Notes under the pieces: generated by a model
What the model saw: the letters and a program-made list of their open reading frames with translations, nothing else
Databases searched by the model: none
Told to the model about the DNA's origin: nothing
Translations under genes and position numbers: made by a program
Shown here: piece after piece, positions 50,411-59,150 of the stretch
Layout of the letters: each line of letters begins with the position of its first letter
Position numbering within the stretch: the stretch's first letter is position 1
Assembly: GCA_016721315.1 (NCBI GenBank)
Contig: JADKIL010000003.1
Span: 124,001 to 188,000 of the forward strand
DNA length: 64,000 bases
Direction of reading: 5' to 3'
DNA from: Candidatus Villigracilis vicinus
Lineage (GTDB): Bacteria; Chloroflexota; Anaerolineae; Anaerolineales; Villigracilaceae

Positions 50411-50419
50411 CCAAAATAA

Positions 50420-50454
50420 AAAGACCCCAAAGGCATTGAACCTTTGGGGTCTTT
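50420..50454 (-). terminator. rho-independent terminator after ftsZ
   Basis: A 14-bp perfect stem (50420-50433 and 50441-50454) with a T-run follows the ftsZ stop by 7 bases. It ends the division/cell-wall cluster. Confidence 0.9.
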
Positions 50455-50461
50455 GATTTGC

Positions 50462-51634
50462 TTATCTGCGGTTTCTCAGGAATGTAGGAACATCAAGGTC
50501 GTCGTTGTTGATACTCGGCAAAGGCTGAGACTTTACATCCGCAGAGGAGCGGGTTTCGGTATTGGCATTGACTGACTCACTCGGGCGAGCCACGAAGGGA
50601 GTGTTTGCCGCCGACAATGGCTTCTCACTGGCGTTGACGCGTGGAATACGTTCCAGCACCCGGCGGGTCACACCGCTGCGTTCGAAGCCGGTGGCGATGA
50701 CCGTACAGCGGATCTCGTCGCCCATGTTCGGGTCGATGACGGCGCCGAAGATCATGTTCACATCGGGATGAGCCGTTTCGCGGATGATGGCAGCTGCCTG
50801 ATTGACCTCGAAGAGAGTCATGTTCGGTCCGCCGGTGACGTTGAAGAGCACGCCGCGCGCGCCATCGATGGTGATATCGAGCAGTTGGCTCGAGATGGCT
50901 TGTTCGGCTGCCACTTTGGCGCGATCATCACCAGAGCCGCGTCCGACTGCCATAAGAGCAGCGCCGCCTTCAGACATGATCGAGCGCACATCGGCAAAAT
51001 CAAGGTTGATCAAACCGGGGATGGTAATCAATTCGGAGATACCTTGAATGCCCTGATGCAAGACTTCATCCGCCATGCGGAAGGCATCCTGAAGGGATGA
51101 CTTTTTATCCGCCAGTTGGAGCAGACGGTCATTAGGAATGGAGATGAGGGTGTGCGCGTGTTCTTTCATCTTCGCTACACCCGCTTCAGCAGACTGTGAG
51201 CGCTTGCCGCCTTCAAAGGTGAAGGGACGGGTCACAACGCCGATGGTCAGCGCGCCGCATTCCTTGGCGATCTGCGAAACGACAGGAGCTGCACCAGTTC
51301 CGGTGCCGCCGCCCATACCCGCAGTGACGAAGACCATGTCCGCGCCTTTGAGCACGTTGTAGAGTTCGTCGGAGGATTCTTCCGCGGCTTTACGTCCGAT
51401 CTCAGGGTCGCCGCCAGCGCCAAGACCACGTGTGATCTTATCGCCGAGGCGCACACGAATGGGCGCGCGCGAAAGGGTCAATGCCTGGGCATCAGAGTTG
51501 GCAGCAATAAATTCAACACCCTGAATGCCTTCTTCCATCATACGATTAACAGCGTTCTGTCCGGCACCGCCGACACCGATCACTTTGATACGGGCGAAGG
51601 CTTCGGTCTGCAGATTCTTTTTGTTCGGATCCAT
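50462..51634 (-). CDS. ftsZ: cell division GTPase FtsZ
   Basis: A 390-residue tubulin-like GTPase that polymerises into the division ring. The tubulin signature is present (GMGGGTGTGAAPVVSQIAK, about residues 107-125), with NSDAQALTLSRA and the T7 loop NLDFADVRSIM. After a short variable linker, the conserved C-terminal peptide reads DDLDVPTFLRNRR, which docks FtsA. AGGAGG precedes the ATG. It is the last gene of the cluster, 107 bases after ftsA, so an additional promoter in that gap is possible. Confidence 0.97.
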   Translation of the reverse strand: MDPNKKNLQTEAFARIKVIGVGGAGQNAVNRMMEEGIQGVEFIAANSDAQALTLSRAPIRVRLGDKITRGLGAGGDPEIGRKAAEESSDELYNVLKGADMVFVTAGMGGGTGTGAAPVVSQIAKECGALTIGVVTRPFTFEGGKRSQSAEAGVAKMKEHAHTLISIPNDRLLQLADKKSSLQDAFRMADEVLHQGIQGISELITIPGLINLDFADVRSIMSEGGAALMAVGRGSGDDRAKVAAEQAISSQLLDITIDGARGVLFNVTGGPNMTLFEVNQAAAIIRETAHPDVNMIFGAVIDPNMGDEIRCTVIATGFERSGVTRRVLERIPRVNASEKPLSAANTPFVARPSESVNANTETRSSADVKSQPLPSINNDDLDVPTFLRNRR

Positions 51635-51741
51635 TTGTTCCTCCTGGCAAGGAATATTGCCTTATCTTAAACGAGAATACGTTTTTTTAACAGGGTTGAC
51701 AGCACCCAATTTTCACTGTTTGTGAATCTTTTCTCATTGCA

Positions 51742-52986
51742 TTACGGCAGCAGCCGCTTCATCCAATTCTTGACCGTATCGAAACCGGCGTTCTTTTCAC
51801 CGGGGCGCTTGCTGCGGCGTTTGCCACCGCCTGAAACGGCTACTTGATGATCGTGCATGCTGATCGCCCATTGTAGTAAACCAAAGCTCGTGGAATACAT
51901 GGGCGAGTTGAGTTTATCCACGAGTCCCTTCAAGTCCTGCGGCTGCCCGGTTCGTACCGGCATACCCAGAACTTCACTTGCCACACGGCTGATACCCGGC
52001 AATGCCGAAGTACCGCCGGTCAACACCATACCTGCCGGGAGCAGACCATCATACCCGGAACGTTTGATCTCTTGCAAGATGAGATTGAAGGTCTCCTCCA
52101 CACGCGCTTCGATAACCATGGCAAGGTCCTGACGGTTAAGGCGGATATCTTTAACCTCGCCAAAAGGACGAATGAGAAAATATTCTTCGCTTCCAATATC
52201 AGACCGAATGGCATGCCCCTGTTGCTTTTTGACTTCCTCTGCCTGCGAGAGGGAGAGACGCAGCCCGTGCGCGATATCCTGTGTGATGTGATTGCCACCG
52301 ACAGCCAGCACCATTGTATGCCAGACATCTCCGTCCACATAGATGGCAAGGTCGGTCGTGCCGCCGCCGATGTCGCAGACCGCCACGCCCATCTGACGTT
52401 CCTGTTCGGTGAGCACGACTTCAGCCGAAGCAAGCGGATTCAGAACAAATTGTTGAATGTCCACCCCGGCTGCACTTACACACTGGCGGATGTTATCCAC
52501 GGTGGCACTGGCAGCGGTGATGATATGTGTTTCCACTTCAAGTTTGTAGCCGTGCATACCTACCGGAGTCTTCACACCTTCCTGTCCGTCAACGGTGATA
52601 CCGCGTTGGATCACATGAATGATCTCGCGGTCATGCGGAATGGCAATCGCCTGCGCTTGTTCGAGCGCACGCGCCATATCGTGAAAGTCTATGATGCCGC
52701 CGGGGATGCCCGCTGCGCCGCGACTGTTGACAGAGGATACATGCGCTCCAGCCAGGCTGACAAAAGCGGTGGTGATCTCAAGGCTCGATGTACTTTCGGC
52801 TTTTTCCACAGAACGTTTGATGGCGCGTGAAGCCGCCTCAAGATCCACCACGATCCCTTTGCGGATGCCTTCGGACGGCTCAATGCCCACACCCAAAATA
52901 CGGATGGACTTATCGTCCTCCACCCGCCCTACCAGGGTGCAGACTTTGGTCGTGCCTACATCGATACCTACAACTATCTCTTCCAT
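51742..52986 (-). CDS. ftsA: cell division protein FtsA
   Basis: A 414-residue actin-like ATPase that tethers FtsZ to the membrane. IVVGIDVGTTKVCTLVGRV is the phosphate-1 loop, CDIGGGTTDLAIYVDG phosphate-2, and VLTGGTSALPGISRVA the adenosine motif. A 1C-type subdomain is present. The C-terminus after a Lys/Arg-rich linker ends in an amphipathic helix (VKNWMKRLLP), as expected for membrane binding. The start lies 2 bases after the ftsQ stop. Confidence 0.95.
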   Translation of the reverse strand: MEEIVVGIDVGTTKVCTLVGRVEDDKSIRILGVGIEPSEGIRKGIVVDLEAASRAIKRSVEKAESTSSLEITTAFVSLAGAHVSSVNSRGAAGIPGGIIDFHDMARALEQAQAIAIPHDREIIHVIQRGITVDGQEGVKTPVGMHGYKLEVETHIITAASATVDNIRQCVSAAGVDIQQFVLNPLASAEVVLTEQERQMGVAVCDIGGGTTDLAIYVDGDVWHTMVLAVGGNHITQDIAHGLRLSLSQAEEVKKQQGHAIRSDIGSEEYFLIRPFGEVKDIRLNRQDLAMVIEARVEETFNLILQEIKRSGYDGLLPAGMVLTGGTSALPGISRVASEVLGMPVRTGQPQDLKGLVDKLNSPMYSTSFGLLQWAISMHDHQVAVSGGGKRRSKRPGEKNAGFDTVKNWMKRLLP

Positions 52987-52988
52987 AA

Positions 52989-54023
52989 TTACGGGTTCTC
53001 TATAATGGTTTCTTCTGTAACGTCAAAGGCTTCGAGGTTCGGAGCTGCCGCCATGCGGTAGTACGGACCCTCGGGATGAACAACACTGATAAATTCGGGT
53101 TTTTTGTTACGGCTTGCGAGCGAGTCGACCATGGCTTGATACACACGCACTTTCAATGGCATGTCATGGGCGCTGGTACCAAATACCACCTGCCAGCCGC
53201 GCGGGTCTTGCCAGCCAAAGCCATCTGCAGCAGTGTAGGTTAGGGTTGAGCCAGCAGGCACGAGCGGAGCCAGAGCGAGAGCGGCATCCACCATTTCTTT
53301 TTGGATGAAGGGCGGCGGGCTGTATGGATCCGTTGAGGTGTTCACTCCAGCGACCGGAGCATCGATGGCGTCGACAAGGAGCAGCCCGGCGGCATCACCG
53401 CGTGGTCTAAACGCGACACCGGTTCCATCGATCCAGGTGAAAGCGCCATTCTGCTGCCACAAGATTACGGGCGTACGTTCTGCCACAGTGACGTATACAT
53501 AGTTGGGCAGGTAAACATCCACCTGTGCAGAGGTAAGTTCGGGATAGTTCAAACGCAGGCGGCGTTCAAGGTCTTCAGGCTGAAGGGTAAAGATATTCTG
53601 ACCAGAAACGCCCACAATGCCATTGATCTCTTCGCTGAGGATGCGTGAATTGCCAAAAACATAAGCAGACGGGACGTAAAAATATGGCAGCTGGAACGCG
53701 AGCACCAGCAAAGTGGCAAATACCACCGAAAGGATGATCGCACCGATACGCCAATTGGCATGTACACGCGGCAGGCGAGAAAACTGCGGCATGGCAAATT
53801 TCGGTTTGTTGAGATGGAACTCGGGCAGCCCCAATGCGATCTTGAAACGGCGCGGCTCTGCTGCCTTGGGCGCAATGGAAAGTGGAATGGTTGGAGTACG
53901 TGCAGACACTTTTACCATCGGCTTGGTGGCCTGTTTGGCGGCTTGCTGCATTTCTTTGGCAGCCCGCTCGGCGCGGCGCTGCCGCACCTGGTCTGCACGG
54001 GTTAGTATTTTTTTATCGCTCAT
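52989..54023 (-). CDS. ftsQ: cell division protein FtsQ/DivIB (POTRA domain)
   Basis: A 344-residue bitopic protein. A basic cytoplasmic region of about 90 residues (RADQVRQRRAERAAKEMQQA) is followed by one membrane helix (IGAIILSVVFATLLVLAFQL). A POTRA domain comes next (FVFGNSRILSEEINGIVG-type start, about residues 138-210), then the beta domain (ERTPVILWQQNGAFTWIDGT). It links FtsA/FtsZ to the septal synthases. The start overlaps the ddl stop by 4 bases. Confidence 0.88.
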   Translation of the reverse strand: MSDKKILTRADQVRQRRAERAAKEMQQAAKQATKPMVKVSARTPTIPLSIAPKAAEPRRFKIALGLPEFHLNKPKFAMPQFSRLPRVHANWRIGAIILSVVFATLLVLAFQLPYFYVPSAYVFGNSRILSEEINGIVGVSGQNIFTLQPEDLERRLRLNYPELTSAQVDVYLPNYVYVTVAERTPVILWQQNGAFTWIDGTGVAFRPRGDAAGLLLVDAIDAPVAGVNTSTDPYSPPPFIQKEMVDAALALAPLVPAGSTLTYTAADGFGWQDPRGWQVVFGTSAHDMPLKVRVYQAMVDSLASRNKKPEFISVVHPEGPYYRMAAAPNLEAFDVTEETIIENP

Positions 54024-55138
54024 GACGTCCTCCGGTGCTCGGTACGATCACGCTGTGATTTGCGTTCGAGGGCAAGTTCGATCAGACGGTCAACGAGCTG
54101 GGCATAGGTCAGGCCGCTAGCCTGCCAAAGTTTTGGGTACATACTGATGGATGTGAATCCGGGAATGGTGTTCAATTCGTTCAAGTAGATTTTATCTGTC
54201 CCTTTTTCAACAAAGAAATCGGCGCGTGCCATACCGGCACAATCAATGGCTTTATAAGCACGCACGGCATATTCGCGGATCTTCTTTTCAACACTTTCGG
54301 GCAACGCCGCGGGGATCATCAAACCGGAAGTGCCGTCGACATATTTTGATTCATAGGAATAGAATTCACGGCTCGGCAAAATCTCGCCGCAGACGGATGC
54401 TTGCGGTTCTTCATTGCCCAGCACGCTCACTTCGATCTCACGCACATCTTTGACACCACTCTCAATGACGATACGGCGGTCGTAACGGGCGGCATCCATC
54501 AAACCTTCGGCAAGGTCGGAACGGCTTGTACATTTGCTGATGCCTACCGAAGAGCCCAAATTGGCGGGTTTGGTAAACAACGGATATTCACCCAAGGCTT
54601 CGGCTTTCTTGATGACGGCATCCAGGTCGTTTTCAACTTCGCCGCGCAACACCATGATCGAATCGACCAGTGGAATGCCGTTGGCGCGCATGACATCCTT
54701 GAAAACACCTTTATCCATGCCAACGGAGGAGCCCAACACCCCAGCACCCACGTAAGCCACATCTGCCATCTCGAACAAACCTTGAATGGTGCCGTCTTCG
54801 CCAAATGGACCATGCAAGACAGGGAAGAAGACATCAATGGATGCCAAAGTCTCCAGCTTCTCCCCCACCTTGGTGGAGCGAAGCACAAATAGACTCTGCC
54901 GCGATGCCGGATCTGTGGGAGGGATGACACGGTCGAGATTCTTCGTATCACCTTTTTCAAAAGCATCCAGAGCGTTCTCACCGGTCAGCCAGTTACCGTC
55001 TAATGTGATGCCTACTTGAACGACTTCATAACGTTCCGGGTCCAGCACAGAAACGACCGAGCGCGCAGACATCAGCGAAACATCATGTTCGCCTGAACGT
55101 CCGCCAAATAAAACTGCCACTCGAAGTTTCTTTGCCAT
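54020..55138 (-). CDS. ddl: D-alanine--D-alanine ligase
   Basis: A 372-residue ATP-grasp enzyme that makes D-Ala-D-Ala for the peptidoglycan stem. LRVAVLFGGRSGEHDVSLMS is the N-terminal signature, and FPVLHGPFGEDGTIQGLFEM the second. The C-terminal ADFFVEKGTDKIYLNELNTI plus PGFTSISMYPKLW contains the metal-binding Glu/Asn and closing loop. Lys and Ser/Tyr residues of the active site lie in KPANLGSSVGISK. Embedded in the dcw cluster and translationally coupled to ftsQ. Confidence 0.95.
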   Translation of the reverse strand: MAKKLRVAVLFGGRSGEHDVSLMSARSVVSVLDPERYEVVQVGITLDGNWLTGENALDAFEKGDTKNLDRVIPPTDPASRQSLFVLRSTKVGEKLETLASIDVFFPVLHGPFGEDGTIQGLFEMADVAYVGAGVLGSSVGMDKGVFKDVMRANGIPLVDSIMVLRGEVENDLDAVIKKAEALGEYPLFTKPANLGSSVGISKCTSRSDLAEGLMDAARYDRRIVIESGVKDVREIEVSVLGNEEPQASVCGEILPSREFYSYESKYVDGTSGLMIPAALPESVEKKIREYAVRAYKAIDCAGMARADFFVEKGTDKIYLNELNTIPGFTSISMYPKLWQASGLTYAQLVDRLIELALERKSQRDRTEHRRTS

Positions 55139-55139
55139 T

Positions 55140-56126
55140 CTATATATTCCAATCGCCTACAAGTTCAACTTCCAACTCCAAAAATACGTTGAATTTTTCT
55201 TTCACCGTATTTTGAACCAGATGAATCAAAGCGCGAATATCCTCGGCTTTGGTTTCACCGTGATTGATGAAAAAATTTCCGTGCACCGTGCTGATCTCAG
55301 CACTGCCGATGCGCGTCCCCTTCAAGCCCGCAGATTCGATCAAGCGTCCGGCATAGTCGCCTTCGGGGTTCTTGAACATCGAACCCAAACTGGCACCCGG
55401 CGGCTGCGTGGCTTTTCGGCGTTCGCTGAATTGCTCGATTTTAACAGACACTTCCTCTTTCGAAGAATTTTTTAACTTCAACAATGCGCTTAATACGATG
55501 CCCCGAATTTCGCCTCGTTTCAGCACACTGGTGCGATATCCATACTTCATCTGCTCAAGCGTGACCTTTTCACGCCCGCCTAATGTGAGCAGTTCTGCCC
55601 AGATGAGATTGTGGGTCATGTCGCCGCCGAACGCGCCTGCGTTCCCATACACCGCGCCGCCTACCGTGCCCGGAACGGTTGCTGACCATTCGAGCCCTGC
55701 GAGACCTTTGGATGCGCAACGCTTGGCAAGGTTCGCAATAGTAACACCCGCCTCACACCAAACTGTGGGCTGGTCGCCAATTTCAAAACGCGTTTCCTTC
55801 GCCCGATCCAAAACCACGACTCCGCGAAATCCGTCATCGCTTACCAAAACATTCGATCCGCCGCCAAGAATGTAGTATGGAAGTTCATGCTGCCAGATCA
55901 ACTGCATCGCATTGGCAAGCTCATCCGCCGATTTAACCGACACCATCACATCGGCTGGTCCGCCAATGCGCGCAGAGGTATACGGTGCAAGTGTCACGTT
56001 CTCTTGCACGGCATCACCAAACGTCTGGCGCAACAAGTCAACTGCAAAGGCGGTATTCACCATCAACATCCTATTTTCGCTTTCGGCGGCATCCCCACCG
56101 CCGAGGACGGCGGCTGGAGCGCGCAT
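55140..56126 (-). CDS. murB: UDP-N-acetylenolpyruvoylglucosamine reductase
   Basis: A 328-residue flavoprotein that reduces UDP-GlcNAc-enolpyruvate to UDP-MurNAc with NADPH. TLAPYTSARIGGPADVMVSV and YYILGGGSNVLVSDDGFRGV form the FAD domain. ATVPGTVGGAVYGNAGAFGG follows, and a late Ser acid site is near PPGASLGSMFKNPEGDYAG, with an active-site Glu near the C-terminus. The layout (GASLGS loop) is that of type II MurB. The ATG at 56126 overlaps the murC stop by one base (TAATG) and has AAGGA upstream. An internal ATG at 56063 with AGGA is an alternative start that would remove about 21 atypical residues. Confidence 0.93.
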   Translation of the reverse strand: MRAPAAVLGGGDAAESENRMLMVNTAFAVDLLRQTFGDAVQENVTLAPYTSARIGGPADVMVSVKSADELANAMQLIWQHELPYYILGGGSNVLVSDDGFRGVVVLDRAKETRFEIGDQPTVWCEAGVTIANLAKRCASKGLAGLEWSATVPGTVGGAVYGNAGAFGGDMTHNLIWAELLTLGGREKVTLEQMKYGYRTSVLKRGEIRGIVLSALLKLKNSSKEEVSVKIEQFSERRKATQPPGASLGSMFKNPEGDYAGRLIESAGLKGTRIGSAEISTVHGNFFINHGETKAEDIRALIHLVQNTVKEKFNVFLELEVELVGDWNI

Positions 56127-57511
56127 TATTCGAGTTCCTTCAATAGATCGGCTGTGATCTGATCCGCATCTCCGGCAGAGAGGACGAGAAGCACATCATT
56201 GGGGCGTAAATGCTCCAGTAAATATTTTTTTGTATCTGCCAGTGAGCCGCTATAGCGTGCAGAGCTGTGCGGCATGGCGCTGACCACTTCAGCGGAGGAA
56301 AAATCCTGTTTGGCTTCACGTGAGGCGTAGATCTCGGTCACCAGAACTTCATCTGCGTCGCTGAATGCACGTGAAAATTCGTACTGCAAGGTTTGCGTCC
56401 GCGAATAGGTGTGTGGCTGCCAGACGGCCCAAATGCGGCGACTAGGGTAACGAGCCCTGGCACCTGCCAACGTGGCACGGATCTCTGTGGGGTGATGAGC
56501 ATAATCATCCACCAGCAGGACGCCCCCAGTTTCACCACGTACTTCAAAACGACGCCCCGTGCCAGTGAATTGGCTCAAGGCTTCGGCAGCTCTTTGCATC
56601 GGCAACCCCATCACCGCTGCCACACACAAAGCCGCCAGTGCATTTCGCACGTTATGTTCACCCGGCACTTGCAAAGACACTTTGAATGCATTCGTCATGC
56701 TGCCCATATTGGTCATCACGGAAAAATCAAAGCCGCCTTTGTCATTTGAATGCATGGTACGAGCCTGCACCCACTGCGGGCTGTTGATGGTCATCTCCCC
56801 TTGAATGGAATAGGAGACGACATTCAGTCCCTTGCGGCGGGCATGAGTAATCAAGGTCACCGCGCCTTCATCTTCGGCACAGGTGATCAACGTACCATCG
56901 GGGGGCAGCAGGTCTACAAATGTTTCAAAGGCAGAATACATGTCATTGAAAGTTGGGTAGCAGTCGGGATGGTCATGCTCAAGATTGGTAACGACCTCGA
57001 TCTGCGGCTTGAGCCCAAGGAACATGCGGTCATATTCATCTGCTTCGATCACAAAGGCATCCCCCTTGCCTGCGCGCGCATTGACCTGCATGTTGTTCAA
57101 TGTGCCGCCCACGATAAAGGAAGGGTCGCGATCCAGCGAGAACAACATCCATGCGATCATGGCGGTGGTGGTGGTCTTGCCGTGAGTACCTGCAATTCCA
57201 ATACCGATCTTGTCTTCCATCAAGCGTCCAAGAAAATCTGAACGCTTATAGACTGGAATGCCCGCCCGATTCGCCGCCTCGACTTCAGGGTTGTCGTCCT
57301 TGATGGCGGAGGAACGGATCACCATTTCGGCGCCGGAAATATTGCGGGGATGATGCCCGACATAGATCTGAATGCCAATGCTCTGCAAATCAGCGGCAAA
57401 GGAAGAAAGCGATTGATCAGACCCGGTCACCTCGTAGCCGCTCTCTTTGAGCAGGCGCGCGATGGCAGAAAGCCCTGAACCGCCAATACCGATGAAATGA
57501 ACTCGAGTCAT
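56126..57511 (-). CDS. murC: UDP-N-acetylmuramate--L-alanine ligase
   Basis: A 461-residue Mur ligase adding L-Ala to UDP-MurNAc. The N-terminal Rossmann domain starts VHFIGIGGSGLSAIARLLKE, where MurC proteins have GIGG.GM. The P-loop is GIAGTHGKTTTTAMIAWML. Other motifs are VIEADEYDRMFL and VDDYAHHPTEIRATLAGAR (the H-P-T-E motif). The length is normal. It lies downstream of a CvpA-like gene with a 17-base gap. Confidence 0.95.
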   Translation of the reverse strand: MTRVHFIGIGGSGLSAIARLLKESGYEVTGSDQSLSSFAADLQSIGIQIYVGHHPRNISGAEMVIRSSAIKDDNPEVEAANRAGIPVYKRSDFLGRLMEDKIGIGIAGTHGKTTTTAMIAWMLFSLDRDPSFIVGGTLNNMQVNARAGKGDAFVIEADEYDRMFLGLKPQIEVVTNLEHDHPDCYPTFNDMYSAFETFVDLLPPDGTLITCAEDEGAVTLITHARRKGLNVVSYSIQGEMTINSPQWVQARTMHSNDKGGFDFSVMTNMGSMTNAFKVSLQVPGEHNVRNALAALCVAAVMGLPMQRAAEALSQFTGTGRRFEVRGETGGVLLVDDYAHHPTEIRATLAGARARYPSRRIWAVWQPHTYSRTQTLQYEFSRAFSDADEVLVTEIYASREAKQDFSSAEVVSAMPHSSARYSGSLADTKKYLLEHLRPNDVLLVLSAGDADQITADLLKELE

Positions 57512-57528
57512 AAATGGTCCGCTATTTT

Positions 57529-58056
57529 TTAGATATAAACAACAATGATAAAGATGAGGATAATGATGACCGCAAAATAGATCTGCGGCTCAGCCAAGAA
57601 GCGCGGCGGCATGACAGCCATCATCCGTTCTATGGAATCGGCAATGATCGGGTCCGTGGCACGGCTGATGATATTGCTGTAGGGATAATTGGCGACATGG
57701 TTGTAATACAGCACTGTGCCTGCCACCAAATAACCGTTCACGCCGCCCAGTACCGCACCAAATAGCGAATCTTGCAGGCGTTCACGCGCCGCCTTACCGG
57801 CAAAACGCGAGATGTTCACGGTTTGATAACCGAAGTACACCAGCGCAATGAGGATCAGCACACGGATCCAAAACACAGAGGTGCTGGCTTTATCAAGGTC
57901 ACGCACCAACGGGATGTATTTCTCCAGCAGCAGGTTGACTGCCAGTGAGGTAACCACGCTGAAGATGACCATCAACTCTTTTGCCCATCCGCGCATGGCG
58001 CCGATAATGCCAAAGAGGAAGACGTACATCCAGAAAATGTAAACAACGCTCATCAT
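57529..58056 (-). CDS. CvpA-like membrane protein inserted in the dcw cluster
   Basis: A 175-residue protein with four membrane helices: YIFWMYVFLFGIIGAMRGWA, then VTSLAVNLLLE, then FWIRVLILIALVYFGYQTV, and a C-terminal FAVIIILIFIIVVYI. The G-x-x-R-G start and the middle 'RFAGKAARERLQDSLFGAVL GGVNGYL' region (two adjoining segments) match the CvpA/colicin V production family. Its start overlaps the murG stop by 4 bases. Standard dcw clusters lack a gene here. A role in cell-wall or division processes is suggested only by position. Confidence 0.7.
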   Translation of the reverse strand: MMSVVYIFWMYVFLFGIIGAMRGWAKELMVIFSVVTSLAVNLLLEKYIPLVRDLDKASTSVFWIRVLILIALVYFGYQTVNISRFAGKAARERLQDSLFGAVLGGVNGYLVAGTVLYYNHVANYPYSNIISRATDPIIADSIERMMAVMPPRFLAEPQIYFAVIIILIFIIVVYI

Positions 58057-59150
58057 AAGGTTTCTTCTCCTGCCAGTTTCACCAACTGGCTGGCAATACT
58101 GTCTGCCGCAAGAGGTTGGGATAGATTCTTCATTGCGGTCTGCATGGCATCCCGTTTATTCTTATTCGCCAAAAGGTCGGAGATCACGGGTAAAAGTTTA
58201 TCGTTCAAAAGTTCATCCTGCAAGATGACTGCGGCATTGTGCTCTGCAAGATAGTCGGCATTCACTTTCTGATAACGCCACGCATACGGGTAAGGTGTGA
58301 GCACGGCGGGCAGACCAAAAAAGGGGTACTCCCCTATGGAAGATGCCCCGGCGCGGGAAAGTACCAGGTCGGCTGCGGAGAGGGCTGCCCCCATCTCATG
58401 CAAGTAGGGCATCACATGATAACGGGATCTTTTATCGACAGATAGTTTTTCTGCAGTTTGTTCTGCGGTTTGAATATCCAGTGAACCGGTCAGGTGAATG
58501 ATCTGCGCCGTTTCGAGCAGCACTTCAAGATGCTTGAGCACCGCCATATTGATGGAACGTGCACCTTTGCTTCCGCCGGTTACCAACAGGGTTGGGAGTG
58601 AAGCATCCAGCCCGAAGTGCGCAATGGCTTTTTCGCGAGACCAGTTCGAAAGTCCGGAGCGAAGCGGGTAGCCGGTGTGGACGATGCGCTCTGGGTGTGA
58701 GAAAAACTTCTTTGAGTCCGGCGCGGTCACGGTGATGACATCTGAAAAGTAGCCAAGGAATTTTAGTGCAAGACCCGGTTCAATATCTGGTACGTACAAA
58801 ACGATGGGAAGGTTGCGCCCGGCAATTGCCATCGGACCAGCAACATAACCACCGGTGAAGAAAAGTACATCGGGATGGAAGTCTTTCAAAATGCGGCGTG
58901 ATTCAAGCACTCCACGCGTGAGCTTGGCAAGGTTGCCAGGCAGGGCACGCAAGCCAACACCGTGTACACCGGCAGCAGGAACCGAACGGAATGGAATGCC
59001 TGCACGTTTCACCAGGTCTTCTTCCATGCCGCCTTCGCCGCCGACCCACAAGGTCTCGACATTGGGATGCTTACTCTTTAGCGCTTCGTAAACGGCTAGT
59101 GCGGGATACACGCCCCCGCCCGTTCCACCAGCGCAAATTAACAACCGCAC
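58053..59150 (-). CDS. murG: UDP-GlcNAc:MurNAc-pentapeptide-PP-undecaprenol GlcNAc transferase
   Basis: A GT28 glycosyltransferase that converts lipid I to lipid II at the inner face of the membrane. The product begins VRLLICAGGTGGGVYPALAV, containing the GGTGGHxxPAL-type loop; here Val replaces the usual His. The second G-loop is VTGGSKGARSINMAVL, and the sugar-nucleotide site is LVLSRAGASSIGEYPFFGLP. GTG 59150 is chosen because GGAGGT (59162-59157) lies exactly 6 bases before it; ATG 59168 contains that site. The gene overlaps the ftsW end by 80 bases. Confidence 0.93.
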   Translation of the reverse strand: MRLLICAGGTGGGVYPALAVYEALKSKHPNVETLWVGGEGGMEEDLVKRAGIPFRSVPAAGVHGVGLRALPGNLAKLTRGVLESRRILKDFHPDVLFFTGGYVAGPMAIAGRNLPIVLYVPDIEPGLALKFLGYFSDVITVTAPDSKKFFSHPERIVHTGYPLRSGLSNWSREKAIAHFGLDASLPTLLVTGGSKGARSINMAVLKHLEVLLETAQIIHLTGSLDIQTAEQTAEKLSVDKRSRYHVMPYLHEMGAALSAADLVLSRAGASSIGEYPFFGLPAVLTPYPYAWRYQKVNADYLAEHNAAVILQDELLNDKLLPVISDLLANKNKRDAMQTAMKNLSQPLAADSIASQLVKLAGEETL

